Assembly (NCBI GenBank): GCA_022605955.1
Contig: JAKCOZ010000003.1
Span: 10,363,331 to 10,427,330, forward strand
DNA length: 64,000 nucleotides
From: Rallus limicola
Taxonomy: Eukaryota > Chordata > Aves > Gruiformes > Rallidae
Direction: 5' to 3'
Shown piece by piece: positions 1 to 9,640 of this stretch. The stretch's first letter is position 1. Every line of letters starts with the position of its first letter. The notes beneath the pieces were generated by a model. It was not told the DNA's origin. It searched no databases and worked only from the letters and a program-made list of their open reading frames with translations. Position numbers and translations under genes: made by a program.

Positions 1-783
1 GGCCAGAAAGTTTAACCTACTAGCACAAATTCATCCATAGCAAAGGGGGTGCAGCTTTGACCACATCTGCCCCAGAGCTCCTCTGGAGAAGAGTCACTGT
101 TGCTGGTGCTGGTGGGGGACAAGGAGGTAACACTGGACTGTAAAATGGGTCCAGTGTCCCTGGCATGGTGCGCAAGTCTTTGCTTCTCAGACACTCCAGA
201 GCAGAGACTGCTCCAAACTAGGCAGTGGAACCTGTGATTTCCACACTGTTATCCATCACCAAAGCATTCCAATGGGATAATAAAATCACTTCATTGGGCT
301 TTAAACTAATTCACACACAAGGGCCAAATCTTTACTGGGATTTCAGTCCTGATGGATCCAAGTGCAGACTCTGTAAGATTTTGAAGCCCATCTGTTCCAT
401 TAAGCACCTTAAAGACTCTGAAGGGCACTGTAGCTCTTCCTTTTACAAATGTTATTTACAAATTTATTGGATTCAACCCAGCTAGAAAATGGCTGGAATG
501 GAAAAACATTCACAGTACAAGCTCTGCAATGTCATATGGCAATGTTTTGCTGAGTCAAGAGTGATTTATCAGACCTCACCAGGCTTTGGAGTGACTTATA
601 GGGGGGTGTGAGAAACTGAGTTAGCCTCAGCCTGAGTGTGCACTCAGTTCCCACTGAGCCCTGAAACACCCAGGGATTTCCACCCTTTCTTCTACGTTTC
701 ATATCACCTGCAAGCAGCCCAGACTATGTCAAGCACTTTGTAAGAGTGCTTCTAGATGTGATGTCCCTGTACAGCCACGCATA
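1..783. other. Intergenic, left edge
   Basis: No coding exon, repeat family or RNA gene recognised. In mammals ANP32B lies on this side of HEMGN, but none of its leucine-rich-repeat or acidic-tail exons are visible within the window. Confidence 0.6.
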
Positions 784-1330
784 TAGAACCACAGAATAGA
801 TTAATTTATGTTGGAAAAGACCCTTAACATCATTGAGCCCAACCATTCACCTAACACTGCCAAGCCCACCACTATTCCATGTCCCAAAGCACTACATCTA
901 CAGATCTCTTAAATACACCCCCAGGCATGGTGAGTCCACCACTTCCCTGGGCAGCCTGGTTCAGTACTTGACAACTCTTTTGATTAAGACATTTTTCCTA
1001 ATATCCAATCTAAACCTCCCCTGGAGCAACTTAAGACCATTTCCTCTTGTCCTATCACTTCTTAGTTGGGGAAAGAGCCTAACACCCACCTGGCTACAGC
1101 CTCTTGTAAGGTGGATGTAGAGAGCAATCAGGTCTCCCCTCAGCCTCCTTTTCTCCAGAATAAAAAAGCCCAGTTCCCTTAGCCACTCTTCATGAGACTT
1201 GTGCTCTAGAACCTTCACCAGCTTCATTTCCCTTCTTTGGACACACTCCAGCACCTCAAGTGTCTTTGTTGTGGTGTGTTTGGGACCCAAGATTGAACGC
1301 ATTATTTGAGGTGTGATATGTTTTCCTCCT
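784..1330 (-). mobile_element. CR1 LINE fragment, 3' end at left
   Basis: Reverse-complement CR1: the 3' end (hexamer/octamer tail AACCACAGAATAG on plus) is at 784, then the usual body. The minus strand translates to CR1 C-terminal motifs such as [20 protein letters not shown] and [16 protein letters not shown]. It is 5'-truncated and broken, with no functional reverse transcriptase. Confidence 0.88.
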
Positions 1331-2853
1331 CCCCAACCACAGTACTGGCACGGTAAAGCATCCTGCAAAATACAGTTTTCAGGATGTCAGTGTGAGGTGG
1401 GGTGGCTCCAGGGCCATGTAGCATCACACAGTGCTGGAACATGGACACCCTCACCAGCATGGAACACCTCGCCTTCAGCTTGTGACTGAACTATAGGAAA
1501 CTCCCTTGTGAATGACTTGGAAGCCTCACATCTCTTTATGCCATCCATGCTCCTGGCCCACCCTCCCATATCGGCGTCTTCTCATATCTGCTCTCCTGCC
1601 ACCACCCTGCTGCTTCTTTTGGGGCTGTTAAACCTGCCCCACCTTTCTGGAGGTACCACGTAATCTGCAGTGGACACAGGGGAGGAGTCCTAGAGCACAG
1701 TGGTAACTCAAGGGATAAGCAGAAAGGCAGTAGAGATGACCATGGCCCCCAGGTTACCTCATAAAAAACCCACGTGCACACAATTCCAAACTGCAGCTTC
1801 CAGAGACTAGAGACACAACCCTCAGGGAGCAAAGGCTGTACATTTAAAAAACCAACAACAACCCCCTGAAAAAACCCACCTGGCAAAGACTGGAGGCAGG
1901 CCGAATCTGCTCACCCCTGAGGAGTTGCTCTGCTCCAGCTCAAGTCTTGGAATGGCACAAGAAGGTGAGACCATCCGTGCCACGAAAGGATGGCAATTCC
2001 CAGAGGGCCTGAGGGTAGCTATATTGTCATGTTCTTCTACCAACCTCAGAGTCACTTTGAATTCACTGGGGGGGGCAGGGAGTAGGGGCACTAGTACCTC
2101 ACCAGAGCATAAGCAGTTGTGCTAGTAGAAGCTGAATCCCAAATACTCTGGCACTGAGTGTGTCAGAAACTGGCCAAAGTGGTGGCATGTCCCTGGTACA
2201 GCACAGCCTTAAGCTTTTCCTGTGCTTCATGAGAAATTCTTGCAGGCAGTTTTCAGGGGAGGCTGAGCTTCACATGCAGGGAACTGAGGCAGCCTGACCT
2301 GGGAGCCCAGCCAAGCAGATCACAGAACAGGGAGAAGGATCTCAGGATTGAAACCACTATACTAAGCAGAAGCTTCCCTTTTTCAGCTGTATTGGCCCCA
2401 AAGATGATCCTACAGAGGCAATGTGAGCCTGTATGCTGTGCAGGTCTGGGGTTGTGATGGGCAACAGGCAGCTAGGAGCAACCACTGAAGGATATCCTCC
2501 TATGGAGCAAGGGATCAGATAGGTCTTCCCACTACTTTTATTGGACTGCACATTCTCATCCTGCTTTATGAGGGAAATGCTCATAGCCACCAGCTATGGT
2601 GGAAATGAGGGAAGTGCTCATGGATCCACCAGCTACTGGACCAGCAAGTCATTGTTAAGTGCTCAATATGCAAAGACCCTTGCCTGGAGTCCTGGTTATT
2701 CTGTCCAGATCTCCCAGGAAGGTGGTGCAGCCCTTGGACAAGTCACATGAATTTGTCAGTCTCCATCTTTGGGGGTTTCCAAAGTATGTGATGCCACAGC
2801 TGCCCAGACCTTGCACAGCAGACACTCCTGCTGTGAGAGGGGCTGCTGTGGGG
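1331..2853. other. Intergenic between two CR1 fragments
   Basis: No recognisable gene, repeat or regulatory structure; only short chance open frames. Confidence 0.6.
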
Positions 2854-2990
2854 ATCATAGAATACATAGAATAGAATCACAGAACGTGTTAGGTTGGAAG
2901 GGACCTTTAAAGTTCATTTAGTCCAAGCTCCCTGCAGTAAGCAGGGGCACTATTAACTACATCAGGTTGCTCAGATGGTGGTCTATCCCA
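2854..2990 (-). mobile_element. CR1 LINE 3' fragment
   Basis: On the plus strand ATAGAATAGAATCACAGAAC, GTTGGAAGGGACCTTTAAAG and TCAGGTTGCTCAGA follow the order of a reverse-complement CR1 3' end. It lies 460 bp before the HEMGN start. Confidence 0.8.
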
Positions 2991-3226
2991 CCAGCACTGC
3001 TTGGATCCCATGCAAACACCTTCCAAGCATCATTTGCCCCATTTGTGACTTCCCAAGGGGCCCCGAAGCTAGCAACACTTCACTACATTTTGCCCTGCAG
3101 AGCAGCAACAAGTCAGTGCCACATCCTGCCCTGCCAAACAGCTTCTTTCTACTATAAAGGAGGGCATCTGAGTCACAATTTAGCAGCAGCGAGTGTAAAT
3201 TTCCTATCTGAAGTGGAATTATTTGC

Positions 3227-3236
3227 TATATAAAAG
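3227..3236 (+). promoter_or_regulatory. TATA box upstream of HEMGN
   Basis: TATATAAAAG is a near-perfect TATA element about 215 bp before the HEMGN ATG. If used, transcription would begin near 3260 with a 5' UTR of about 190 nt. A TATA-less start nearer the GC box at 3352-3360 is the alternative. Confidence 0.5.
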
Positions 3237-3299
3237 CACTAACACGTTTTGTAATCCGCACAGTAGATCCTGGGCAGAGACTTGTATACCTTTGCACTC

Positions 3300-3360
3300 T
3301 GATAAGGAGAATATTATTCCTCTCCTAGTGGCCTAGCCAGATAAGAGGTTTTGGGCGGGC
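3300..3360 (+). promoter_or_regulatory. GATA motifs and GC box upstream of HEMGN
   Basis: Two WGATAR motifs on the plus strand, TGATAA (3300-3305) and AGATAA (3339-3344, extending to AGATAAG), followed by TTGGGCGGGC (about 3351-3360), an Sp/KLF-type GC box. The combination of GATA and GC/CACC boxes is typical of erythroid promoters, and mammalian HEMGN is a reported GATA1 target. Use in this bird is inferred. Confidence 0.55.
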
Positions 3361-3450
3361 AGTCTGCATTTTTTTCAAGCTCTCATTATACTGCGCCAGT
3401 ATCTCCAGATGCTGTTCCCAGGGAAGTAAGCTTCAGGACTGCCAAGTGCG

Positions 3451-3532
3451 ATGGAGAGTTTAGGCAAAGACCCTGCTCTCTCGGACTCTTCTCTGCAGCC
3501 TTCTGCATCCCATGAGGAGCCTGCTGTACCAG
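3451..3532 (+). CDS. HEMGN: HEMGN coding exon 1
   Basis: Encodes residues 1-27 plus the first base of codon 28 (MESLGKDPALSDSSLQ and following). The donor is CCAG|GTAGAG. The exon starts at the first ATG after the promoter-like region; no in-frame ATG closer to the GATA/TATA block gives a hemogen-like N-terminus. Confidence 0.88.
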
Positions 3533-6500
3533 GTAGAGACTACTACCGAGTTTTTTGAGAGGGGAGAGAATTATCTTTCACACTGATGGTTTCTAAAAAA
3601 GGAGTTAATAATTACCAGTTTATGCTTGGGGGAGGGAGGATGGACATTTAACTGCAAATATATGTGGCTTTTTCAATGTTTTGTTTCAGATCACAAAGGC
3701 AGAAGCACTTATAAAGGCTTTTCAACTCAGACAAAGTCTATCAGTCAGCATCAATATATTATCTGCTTGCAGACTGGCAATACTGTCTCATTGTTGTCTT
3801 AGATTGATGGATTTCTTTTTTCCCATTTCATGTCTGTACCTTTGTGTTCTCTGCTAAATAACTTTTCATCAGGATGCAGGTATTTCGCTGTTGTCTTTCC
3901 TGTGTAGTGATTGCAGTTGCCAGACACCTTTGGAGCATCTGTGGGAGTGCTCTCTTGGACCAGTTAGATGTGAACGAGGGGTGTTTGCTACCTGTATGCA
4001 ACAATTTGATTAGGGTGGGTTGGGAAGGAGACTGGTTGCAAACTGATGAAAATGCTTTTATGGCTCACAAAACATTTTTAAGAGGAAAGAAAGTTACCTT
4101 GGCTGCAAAGGGATGTGCAAGTGGTTACGTACTTAAGCAGCTGAACTAAAGCTCTGTGCGGATCCAGCTGTGTGTAGCTGCTGCTACAGCTCGTAACCTT
4201 CACTTCCCATGCAGTTTCCTGCCTTTTGCTATGTGGATGGCAGAGTTATCTCGGTCTGGCTGTGCCCTGCTGCCTCTGATACTGCTGCGCATCGGGCGCA
4301 GCCTCCCGTTTGGGGAATGACTGCTTGGCTGTGCTCAGCGCAGTCGAAGCAGCGCCGTGCTCTCACCCCTGTGGCTGAGGCTCTCTCTGGTCATGCCGAG
4401 ATGCCCTCGCTGCAGCTGAGACACGCTGCCACAGCTGCGTCTGTATCGCATCATCTGTGCCCCTTCTCTTTGGTCTAATTAGGCTGACATTTTTTGTAGG
4501 AGAGGAGGCAGAGAAGGGAGAGACATAGTCACTTTAGGAATGCACTGGGAAAGGGCAGGATGCACCAGGTCTGTGTTGCAAACTGGGGTGGATATAAAGA
4601 GAAAAAAAACAAACCACACTGAGAATGGTGCAGGGACCAGAGAGAAGGGCGTTGAGGTAATCACAACTTCTCTGCACGAGGTAGCCTGATGTAATTTTAA
4701 AGTTGTCCCTGCTTTCGTGAGGCCATTGGAACAGAGACCAAAAGAGATCCTTTCCAATCTAAATTTCTGCAAGGTTATTGCTAATTATCAGAAATGTCTT
4801 GTGCTGTCAGTTTTGCTGTTTTCTGTCCTGGACTACTACTTTTGTTGCATTTAGCAGACATCTGGGATACAAGAACTGGCGTCCTAGCTCAGCCTCGTAA
4901 TTCCTTCTCACCTTGCCATTTCTCTCAGCTGGACAAGGGTATGACAAAATGACCATTCTTCACTGATTTGACCTAATACTTTAGCATGACCTGAGGATCG
5001 TTGTGGACAAAGCTGGATCTGATTACATCTCAAAGGAACAGGTCGTAGTTTTGCTTTTTCGTTGTGTGGGTTTTGTTGAAACTATGAAAATCACCACTTT
5101 TGTGACCTTTTCAATATAAGTGTGGGAAGAGTCGCCTGTCTCTTCAGGACCCAGGGAAGTGGTGTTGCTCCTGAACAAAACCCTTTGTCTCAAGGGAGCG
5201 GGTCTCATACTACTTGATCTAAGCCAGGTCTATATTATCACAGGCTGGAGTCCAAGCTAGAAAATTCACAGCTGTCTGTATCAGAAACCATAAGATCTAT
5301 TGCCACATCATCAGAGATGTTGTCTGTTAGGACAAAGACATGGGAGGGGAAGTTCAGTGCTGGCTTCAGTGATGTTCAGGAACTCATTCACCAAGGTGTA
5401 GATGGCCTTTGCCTCAGGAAGGCATCCGGAACTTTTGCAGCTAGTGAAATGGGCACAGCTTACCTTGGCTTAAAAATGCATTCCACAGGGTCACTGGGAC
5501 CAGAGGCTGTCCTCTTTTCTCCTCGTGGTAACCTGCACATCTTGCCCAAATGATAAAGTCAGCTTTGGAGCTTTCTCACACAGCCTTCCTCATAGCTGCA
5601 GACCAGCTATGGGCTGCTCTTTAGGACCAGTCTTCCTACCCCTAGCAGTGCATGCTAGCCCTGTAGTGGTCTCTCTTTGAGTCCTCTACAGGGTCTCAGC
5701 CTGATACACATGAGCACTTGTATATGGGAAAGCCTGTGCCCTCACCCCCTCACTTCCACAGACCTATTCCTACGTTGTAGGGCTGTTCTGCAGGGTAAAA
5801 CCTTCTCCTTACTTTGTTGGTTAGTTAGATGAGCATCTTAATCATATCAGTGGCCAGTTGCAGCTATCTGGGGAAAAGGGCAGGAACAGAGTGAACACAC
5901 AGAATTATCTTGTAGCCTGAAGAGATATCTGGCTAAGGAATTTCACAGTGTCCTTGTGGCATGGGAAGTCTCTCCAGTACTTCTATCAAGGTCCCCCGTC
6001 CCTGCAGTGGTGAGTATGCTGCACAAGGGTCACTCCAAAGCTGTAGCAACAGAAAGAAAACCACAGCTAGAGATTTAAAGTAACTTTCAGCACAGGAGCC
6101 TAGGAACTTTGTGTGGACTGTCATCAGATCCTAACCTCTGAGGCTATGCTGGAAGTTAAGTACCCAAGCAGTTTCAGATCAAGACCCACTTCATGACAAA
6201 AAGAGCATGACCACTTTCAGCAGTTCTCTGTCACCATGCAGGGAGGGATCAAACTGTCCCTTGGCTGGGATGTTAACGTTAACACTCGATTTGTCCTTGT
6301 AGGTGTCATGACCCACCGCTTGAGAGACCGGGAGATGCTCCGGAAAAGAAAAGCAGAAGCCTGGGAGAAGGATTCTCTTCAGTGGATTCTGAGGTAAGTC
6401 TTGCTCATGCTGTGGAGTTGTTTCCTTGGTACATTTAACATATGCCCAGGCATGGCAGACCTGCCCCTCCACCTTCACATAAGGACAGAGCCGAGCCCCA

Positions 6501-8319
6501 TCAGTCTCCAGTGGGGAAAGCTGACCTGCAGATGGTAGTTACTGGAGGTCTAAGGCAGGTACTGGAGCTGGAAAGGGGGTAGATTACATATGCGCTTGGT
6601 GGCAAGCAATCCTCAGGCATAGCCTGGAGCTGGGGAAAAAATTTGGTGCTGGAACACCCACGCCCCTCCTCCTCAGTATGGAAGTAGGAGACTGCTGTAT
6701 AGGGCTGGGGAGAAGTACTGCAGAAGTGCAGCTTCTCCTGGGATTGACTGGGTTGCAATCACAGCTGCGGGGGTCTAGCAAAGTAGCCTTGGAGCAGGAG
6801 AAAAAGTCCTCCACCCCACACCAAACTCTTCACCCCTGTGAAATTCCCTGGCAGGGAGCAGGAGAAGAGTAAACGGCAAAGGAGAGGAAGAACCTCCAGG
6901 CGTGGACGTGGCCGCCAGCCAGCGATGAAGCCCAGCGTGAAGCCTGAACCGGAGCCAGGCCCCCAGCCTGGTCCCCAGGAGGAAGCTGAGCCAGTGCTTG
7001 CTGAGCCAGCGCTTCCTGAGCCAGCACCACCTGAGCCAGTGTATCAAGACCAGCTGCCTGTGCTGACCATCCAGGACCTGGTCAATGAGATTCAACCAGA
7101 AATGGAGGAGGAGCTGGCTGCCAGGAGCCAGGATCTCACAGGTGAGCTGCTGGTACCATGGGGGCTTGGGGGACAGTGCAGTGCCACCTCATGAGGACTT
7201 CCAGTCAAGGTTGCCCACCTTATCAACAACCAACGTGTGGGATCACTGGGGCACAGGTCCCTACCCCACCAAACATGACCAGGATAGTTGTGAAAAGGGC
7301 AGGAGGGATGTTGGGGCTGTAGGGCAGGTTCTGCTCTCCAAGTTATGGGGTGGTAAAAAGCCCACTGCTGTCAGCAGTCATTGTCACGGGGTCTGAGGTC
7401 CTGGGTCCTAAGGATACCTCTTGTGGCTCTGCCAAGACCCAGGTTCAGGCAGACGTGCTGTGGAGAGAAGATGCAGTCTCCTGAGCCCAGAGCTGGTGAG
7501 GGAGAGCCAAACCCTGGACATGTTCTGCCCACAGTCCACCCAGTTTCAGGGCTGACACAAGGGTGTGGGGGAGGGAAAGGTGGGCACTTAGGGCAAGGGA
7601 TGGTTGTTCACAGGGGACCACCACTTTGGGACCACCAGGGCTGAGGCACAGAGGACACTAAGCTGGTCTGAAGGGCAGGTTGCTGCCTGGGCTCAGAAAA
7701 TCCATTTACAGCTAATGCAGCTGGAGTTGCTCCCAGATGTAGTTTGGGGAGAGGAGAGCACATTTACTTTAGCAGTCAGCAGGTTGCTTGAAAACCTGGG
7801 ATCTGCTTCAGATGAGGTGAGCATTACTGCATTTCCATCAATGTCTGTGCCAGGGCACAAGAAAAGGCCTCTCGTTTCAAGGTGTGCAGCACCCTGGTGA
7901 CATGGGAAACAACCACTGTGCATCCTGGGGCCTGGGGCTGACCAGGGCCAGTCCAGCTCCCCCAGCCCTGAGATCCTGAAAGGGGCAAACATCAGGGCTG
8001 TGTTTATTTGCCTCCTGCCTTAAAACCCTCTCCCACTCCCCTCTGCAACCCTTGGGACTGCCCTGTCCTTTGAAAAGCAGGCAGGCTTCCAGGAGCTACA
8101 TGACACCAAAGGCAGTCGTAAGAGCCTGGTCACAGAGGCTTCAGCATGACATGGGGGGGTAACTCATGAGAGGGCCCTGGTAGGAAATGATCTCTTACGT
8201 GCCTTGTAGGTGAAGAGGAGCTGCTGAAGCTGGATGAAGCGGAAATACCAGAAGCTCTGAATACTGCCCTGGAAAATGACTACCAGGATAGCGAATATGA
8301 CATACACCTTCTGTTTTAG
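3451..8319 (+). CDS. HEMGN: Hemogen, four coding exons
   Basis: Join 3451-3532, 6303-6393, 6855-7141, 8210-8319: 570 nt, 189 residues plus TAG, all introns GT-AG and phases consistent (1, 2, 1). Hemogen is a nuclear protein of haematopoietic progenitors acting in transcriptional control; a chicken homologue has also been reported in gonadal sex determination. Recognition rests on the N-terminus beginning MESLGKD, the block REMLRKRKAEAWEKDSLQW at about 37-55, and an acidic C-terminus ending YDIHLLF, all resembling mammalian hemogen. Two basic clusters, RKRK (41-44) and KSKRQRRGRTSRRGRGR (62-78), look like a nuclear localisation signal. Residues 87-120 are Pro/Glu-rich. Residues 125-189 are acidic and plausibly transactivating. 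The mammalian protein is far longer (about 480 residues) owing to a long central repeat region absent here. The start ATG has a good context (G at -3 and +4). FOXE1 follows convergently, as in mammals. Confidence 0.92.
3533..6302 (+). other. HEMGN: HEMGN intron 1
   Basis: GTAGAG...TTGTAG intron of 2,770 bp, the largest in the gene. Apart from a weak old CR1 remnant near 4683-4770 I recognise no repeat or additional exon in it. Confidence 0.8.
4683..4770 (+). mobile_element. Old CR1 remnant in HEMGN intron 1
   Basis: The stretch TTGTCCCTGCTTT...GAGATCCTTTCCAATCTAAAT follows the CR1 3' consensus order (CTGACCCTGCTTT... GGTCCCTTCCAACCTAAAT) with much divergence. Identification is by weak similarity only. 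Confidence 0.4.
6303..6393 (+). CDS. HEMGN: HEMGN coding exon 2
   Basis: Enters in phase 1 and leaves in phase 2. The acceptor is TTGTCCTTGTAG|GTGTC and the donor CTGAG|GTAAGT, close to consensus. It encodes residues 28-57 with the RDREMLRKRKAEAWEKD block, the part most like mammalian hemogen. The exon is too short to stand out as an open frame and was found by splicing logic. Confidence 0.9.
6394..6854 (+). other. HEMGN: HEMGN intron 2
   Basis: A 461-bp GTAAGT...GGCAG intron between phase-2 exons. No other feature was recognised. Confidence 0.8.
6855..7141 (+). CDS. HEMGN: HEMGN coding exon 3 (basic and Pro/Glu-rich)
   Basis: The acceptor is TTCCCTGGCAG|G and the donor TCACAG|GTGAGC. It encodes residues 58-153: a strongly basic stretch, then Pro/Glu-rich sequence containing four tandem 15-bp units (6985-7044), then QLPVLTIQDLVNEIQPEMEE. 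The open frame runs upstream of the acceptor by chance, so an ORF-only annotation would mis-start it at 6838. Confidence 0.9.
6985..7044 (+). repeat. 15-bp x4 in-frame minisatellite in HEMGN exon 3
   Basis: Four consecutive 15-nt units built on (G/C)CTGAGCCAGYGCTT encode AEPVL-AEPAL-PEPAP-PEPVY (residues 102-121). The unit length is a multiple of three, so copy-number change keeps the frame. Confidence 0.85.
7142..8209 (+). other. HEMGN: HEMGN intron 3
   Basis: A 1,068-bp GTGAGC...TTGTAG intron. It occupies the part of the gene that in mammals is flanked by the long repeat-coding sequence. One exon-like segment (7712-7816) was considered and rejected because joining it in phase gives a stop. 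Confidence 0.75.
8210..8319 (+). CDS. HEMGN: HEMGN terminal coding exon 4
   Basis: The acceptor is ACGTGCCTTGTAG|G. It encodes residues 154-189, an acidic and leucine-containing tail (EEELLKLDEAEIPEALN to SEYDIHLLF), then TAG at 8317-8319. The short hydrophobic end resembles the mammalian hemogen C-terminus. Confidence 0.9.
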
Positions 8320-8407
8320 CTTGCTTTTTTTGAGAAGATTTTGGCTCCTGCCTGCCTAAGTCTGTAAGAAACACAAAGCAATTTTAACCTCTTTCTTTCA
8401 TATGAGA

Positions 8408-8413
8408 AATAAA
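8408..8413 (+). terminator. HEMGN: HEMGN polyadenylation signal
   Basis: AATAAA 89 bp after the HEMGN stop codon, followed within about 30 nt by T-rich sequence. It is the first canonical signal downstream, implying a very short 3' UTR. Confidence 0.75.
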
Positions 8414-8419
8414 GTCATG

Positions 8420-9289
8420 CATTCCTGATCACTCAGCTTTCTCTGCTTCTTTCAGGGTACGATGAGGGGGAACGTGGTTGCTTGTGCAGAGGGAGTCCTT
8501 TGGGAGTAGCCTGCTGCCTGCAGCTCTCTGCCAGCAGTCTTGTTTCACCTGGGTGGTGGTCCCACAGACGGCTGCATGATGGCCCACCATGCTGAAGTTT
8601 AAGAATACAGACAAGCACCCACCCACACTTCTGGATGGTGTTTCCGCTTTCCAGAAATGTGAGTGGCATGGTGAAGCTGAAGCCCACAGTGATTTTTGGT
8701 CAGCTAGAGCTGCTAGGCTTGGTCTTTTTCCTGCACCCAGTAAGCTCTACAACCACTTGTGTTCCTATCTTCAGTCTGAAGGTCTCTCTCATGGTCTGTT
8801 TTCCTCTCTGCTGAACAGCTTGCTTTCCTAAGGCCTGTAAAGCATTTTGTTTTCAATTTCTGAGCAATCACAGTCCAACCTTGCTGGGCCACTGTGTTAG
8901 GCAAACAAGAGATGGTTGAAAACCGCCAAGTGTGACAAGCTGAAACTTGGCTGACATAGGCTTTTGTCAGGGAAATGCCACCTGGGGCAAAGACAGAAGC
9001 TGTTCCACACAGCTGCTGTGTCCCCAGCCACACATGCAGCAATTCTCCTTGTACTAGGAAGCAATGGAGCACCCTCTCTCTCTCTTCCCACATTTCAGCT
9101 TGCGTTGGCTGGGCTGGAGTTCATTTTCCTCACAGCAGCCCCATGCTGTATATCGGTAGCCAGCAAGGCACTGATAACACCCCTGTGTTTGGGTGCTGCT
9201 GAGCATGGCTGGCACAGCATCAGGGCTGTCTCTTCAACATAGGCTGGGGGTGGGCAAGGTCTTGGGAGGGGACACAGCCAGGACTGCTG
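8420..9289. other. Intergenic downstream of HEMGN
   Basis: No gene recognised. Part of it may be the unresolved 5' portion of the LTR that ends at 9640. Confidence 0.55.
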
Positions 9290-9640
9290 CCCAAGTCCAT
9301 AACATGTCATGTCTGCCCAGCAAAAAGAGGCTCAGAGAAAGGAGGGGAAGCAGCATGGGGCACACTCGTTATTTATGCTGTTTGTCTGCTGGAGCAGAAG
9401 AAGCCCTGCTTCCTGGGAAGTGGCTGCTGGACATCGCCTGCTGATGGGAAGTAGAAAACAAATCCTTTTGCTTTTCTTTGCTTCCACACATGGACTTTGC
9501 TTTTGCTTTATTAAACTGCCTTCATCTTGACTCACAAGTTTTTTCCATCTTATTTTCTCCTCTCGCTGTCTTGATGAGGAAGGCAGTAATAGAGCAGCTT
9601 GGCTGTCTGGTGTCCAGCCAAGGTCAACCCATCACACAGA
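9290..9640 (+). mobile_element. Solo LTR, 3' portion, of an avian endogenous retrovirus
   Basis: Contains CCTGCTTCCTGGGAAGTGG, then GCCTGCTGATGGGAAGTAGA, then GCTTTATTAAACTGCCTTCA with CTTGACTCACAAGTTTTTTCC, and ends GGTCAACCCATCACA. This order is characteristic of LTRs common in songbirds and related birds (polyadenylation region, R/U5, terminal CA). No internal gag, pol or env sequence lies beside it. The 5' boundary was not resolved; the LTR may start further upstream. Confidence 0.72.

Noticed and set aside
961..1368. 135-codon minus-strand frame
   Set aside because: It is the translated 3' part of a truncated CR1, not a host gene.
7712..7816. 105-nt exon-like segment in HEMGN intron 3 with AG and GTGAGC borders
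   Set aside because: Joined after exon 3 in phase 1 it runs into TGA; the open frame is phase 0 and does not fit either neighbour.
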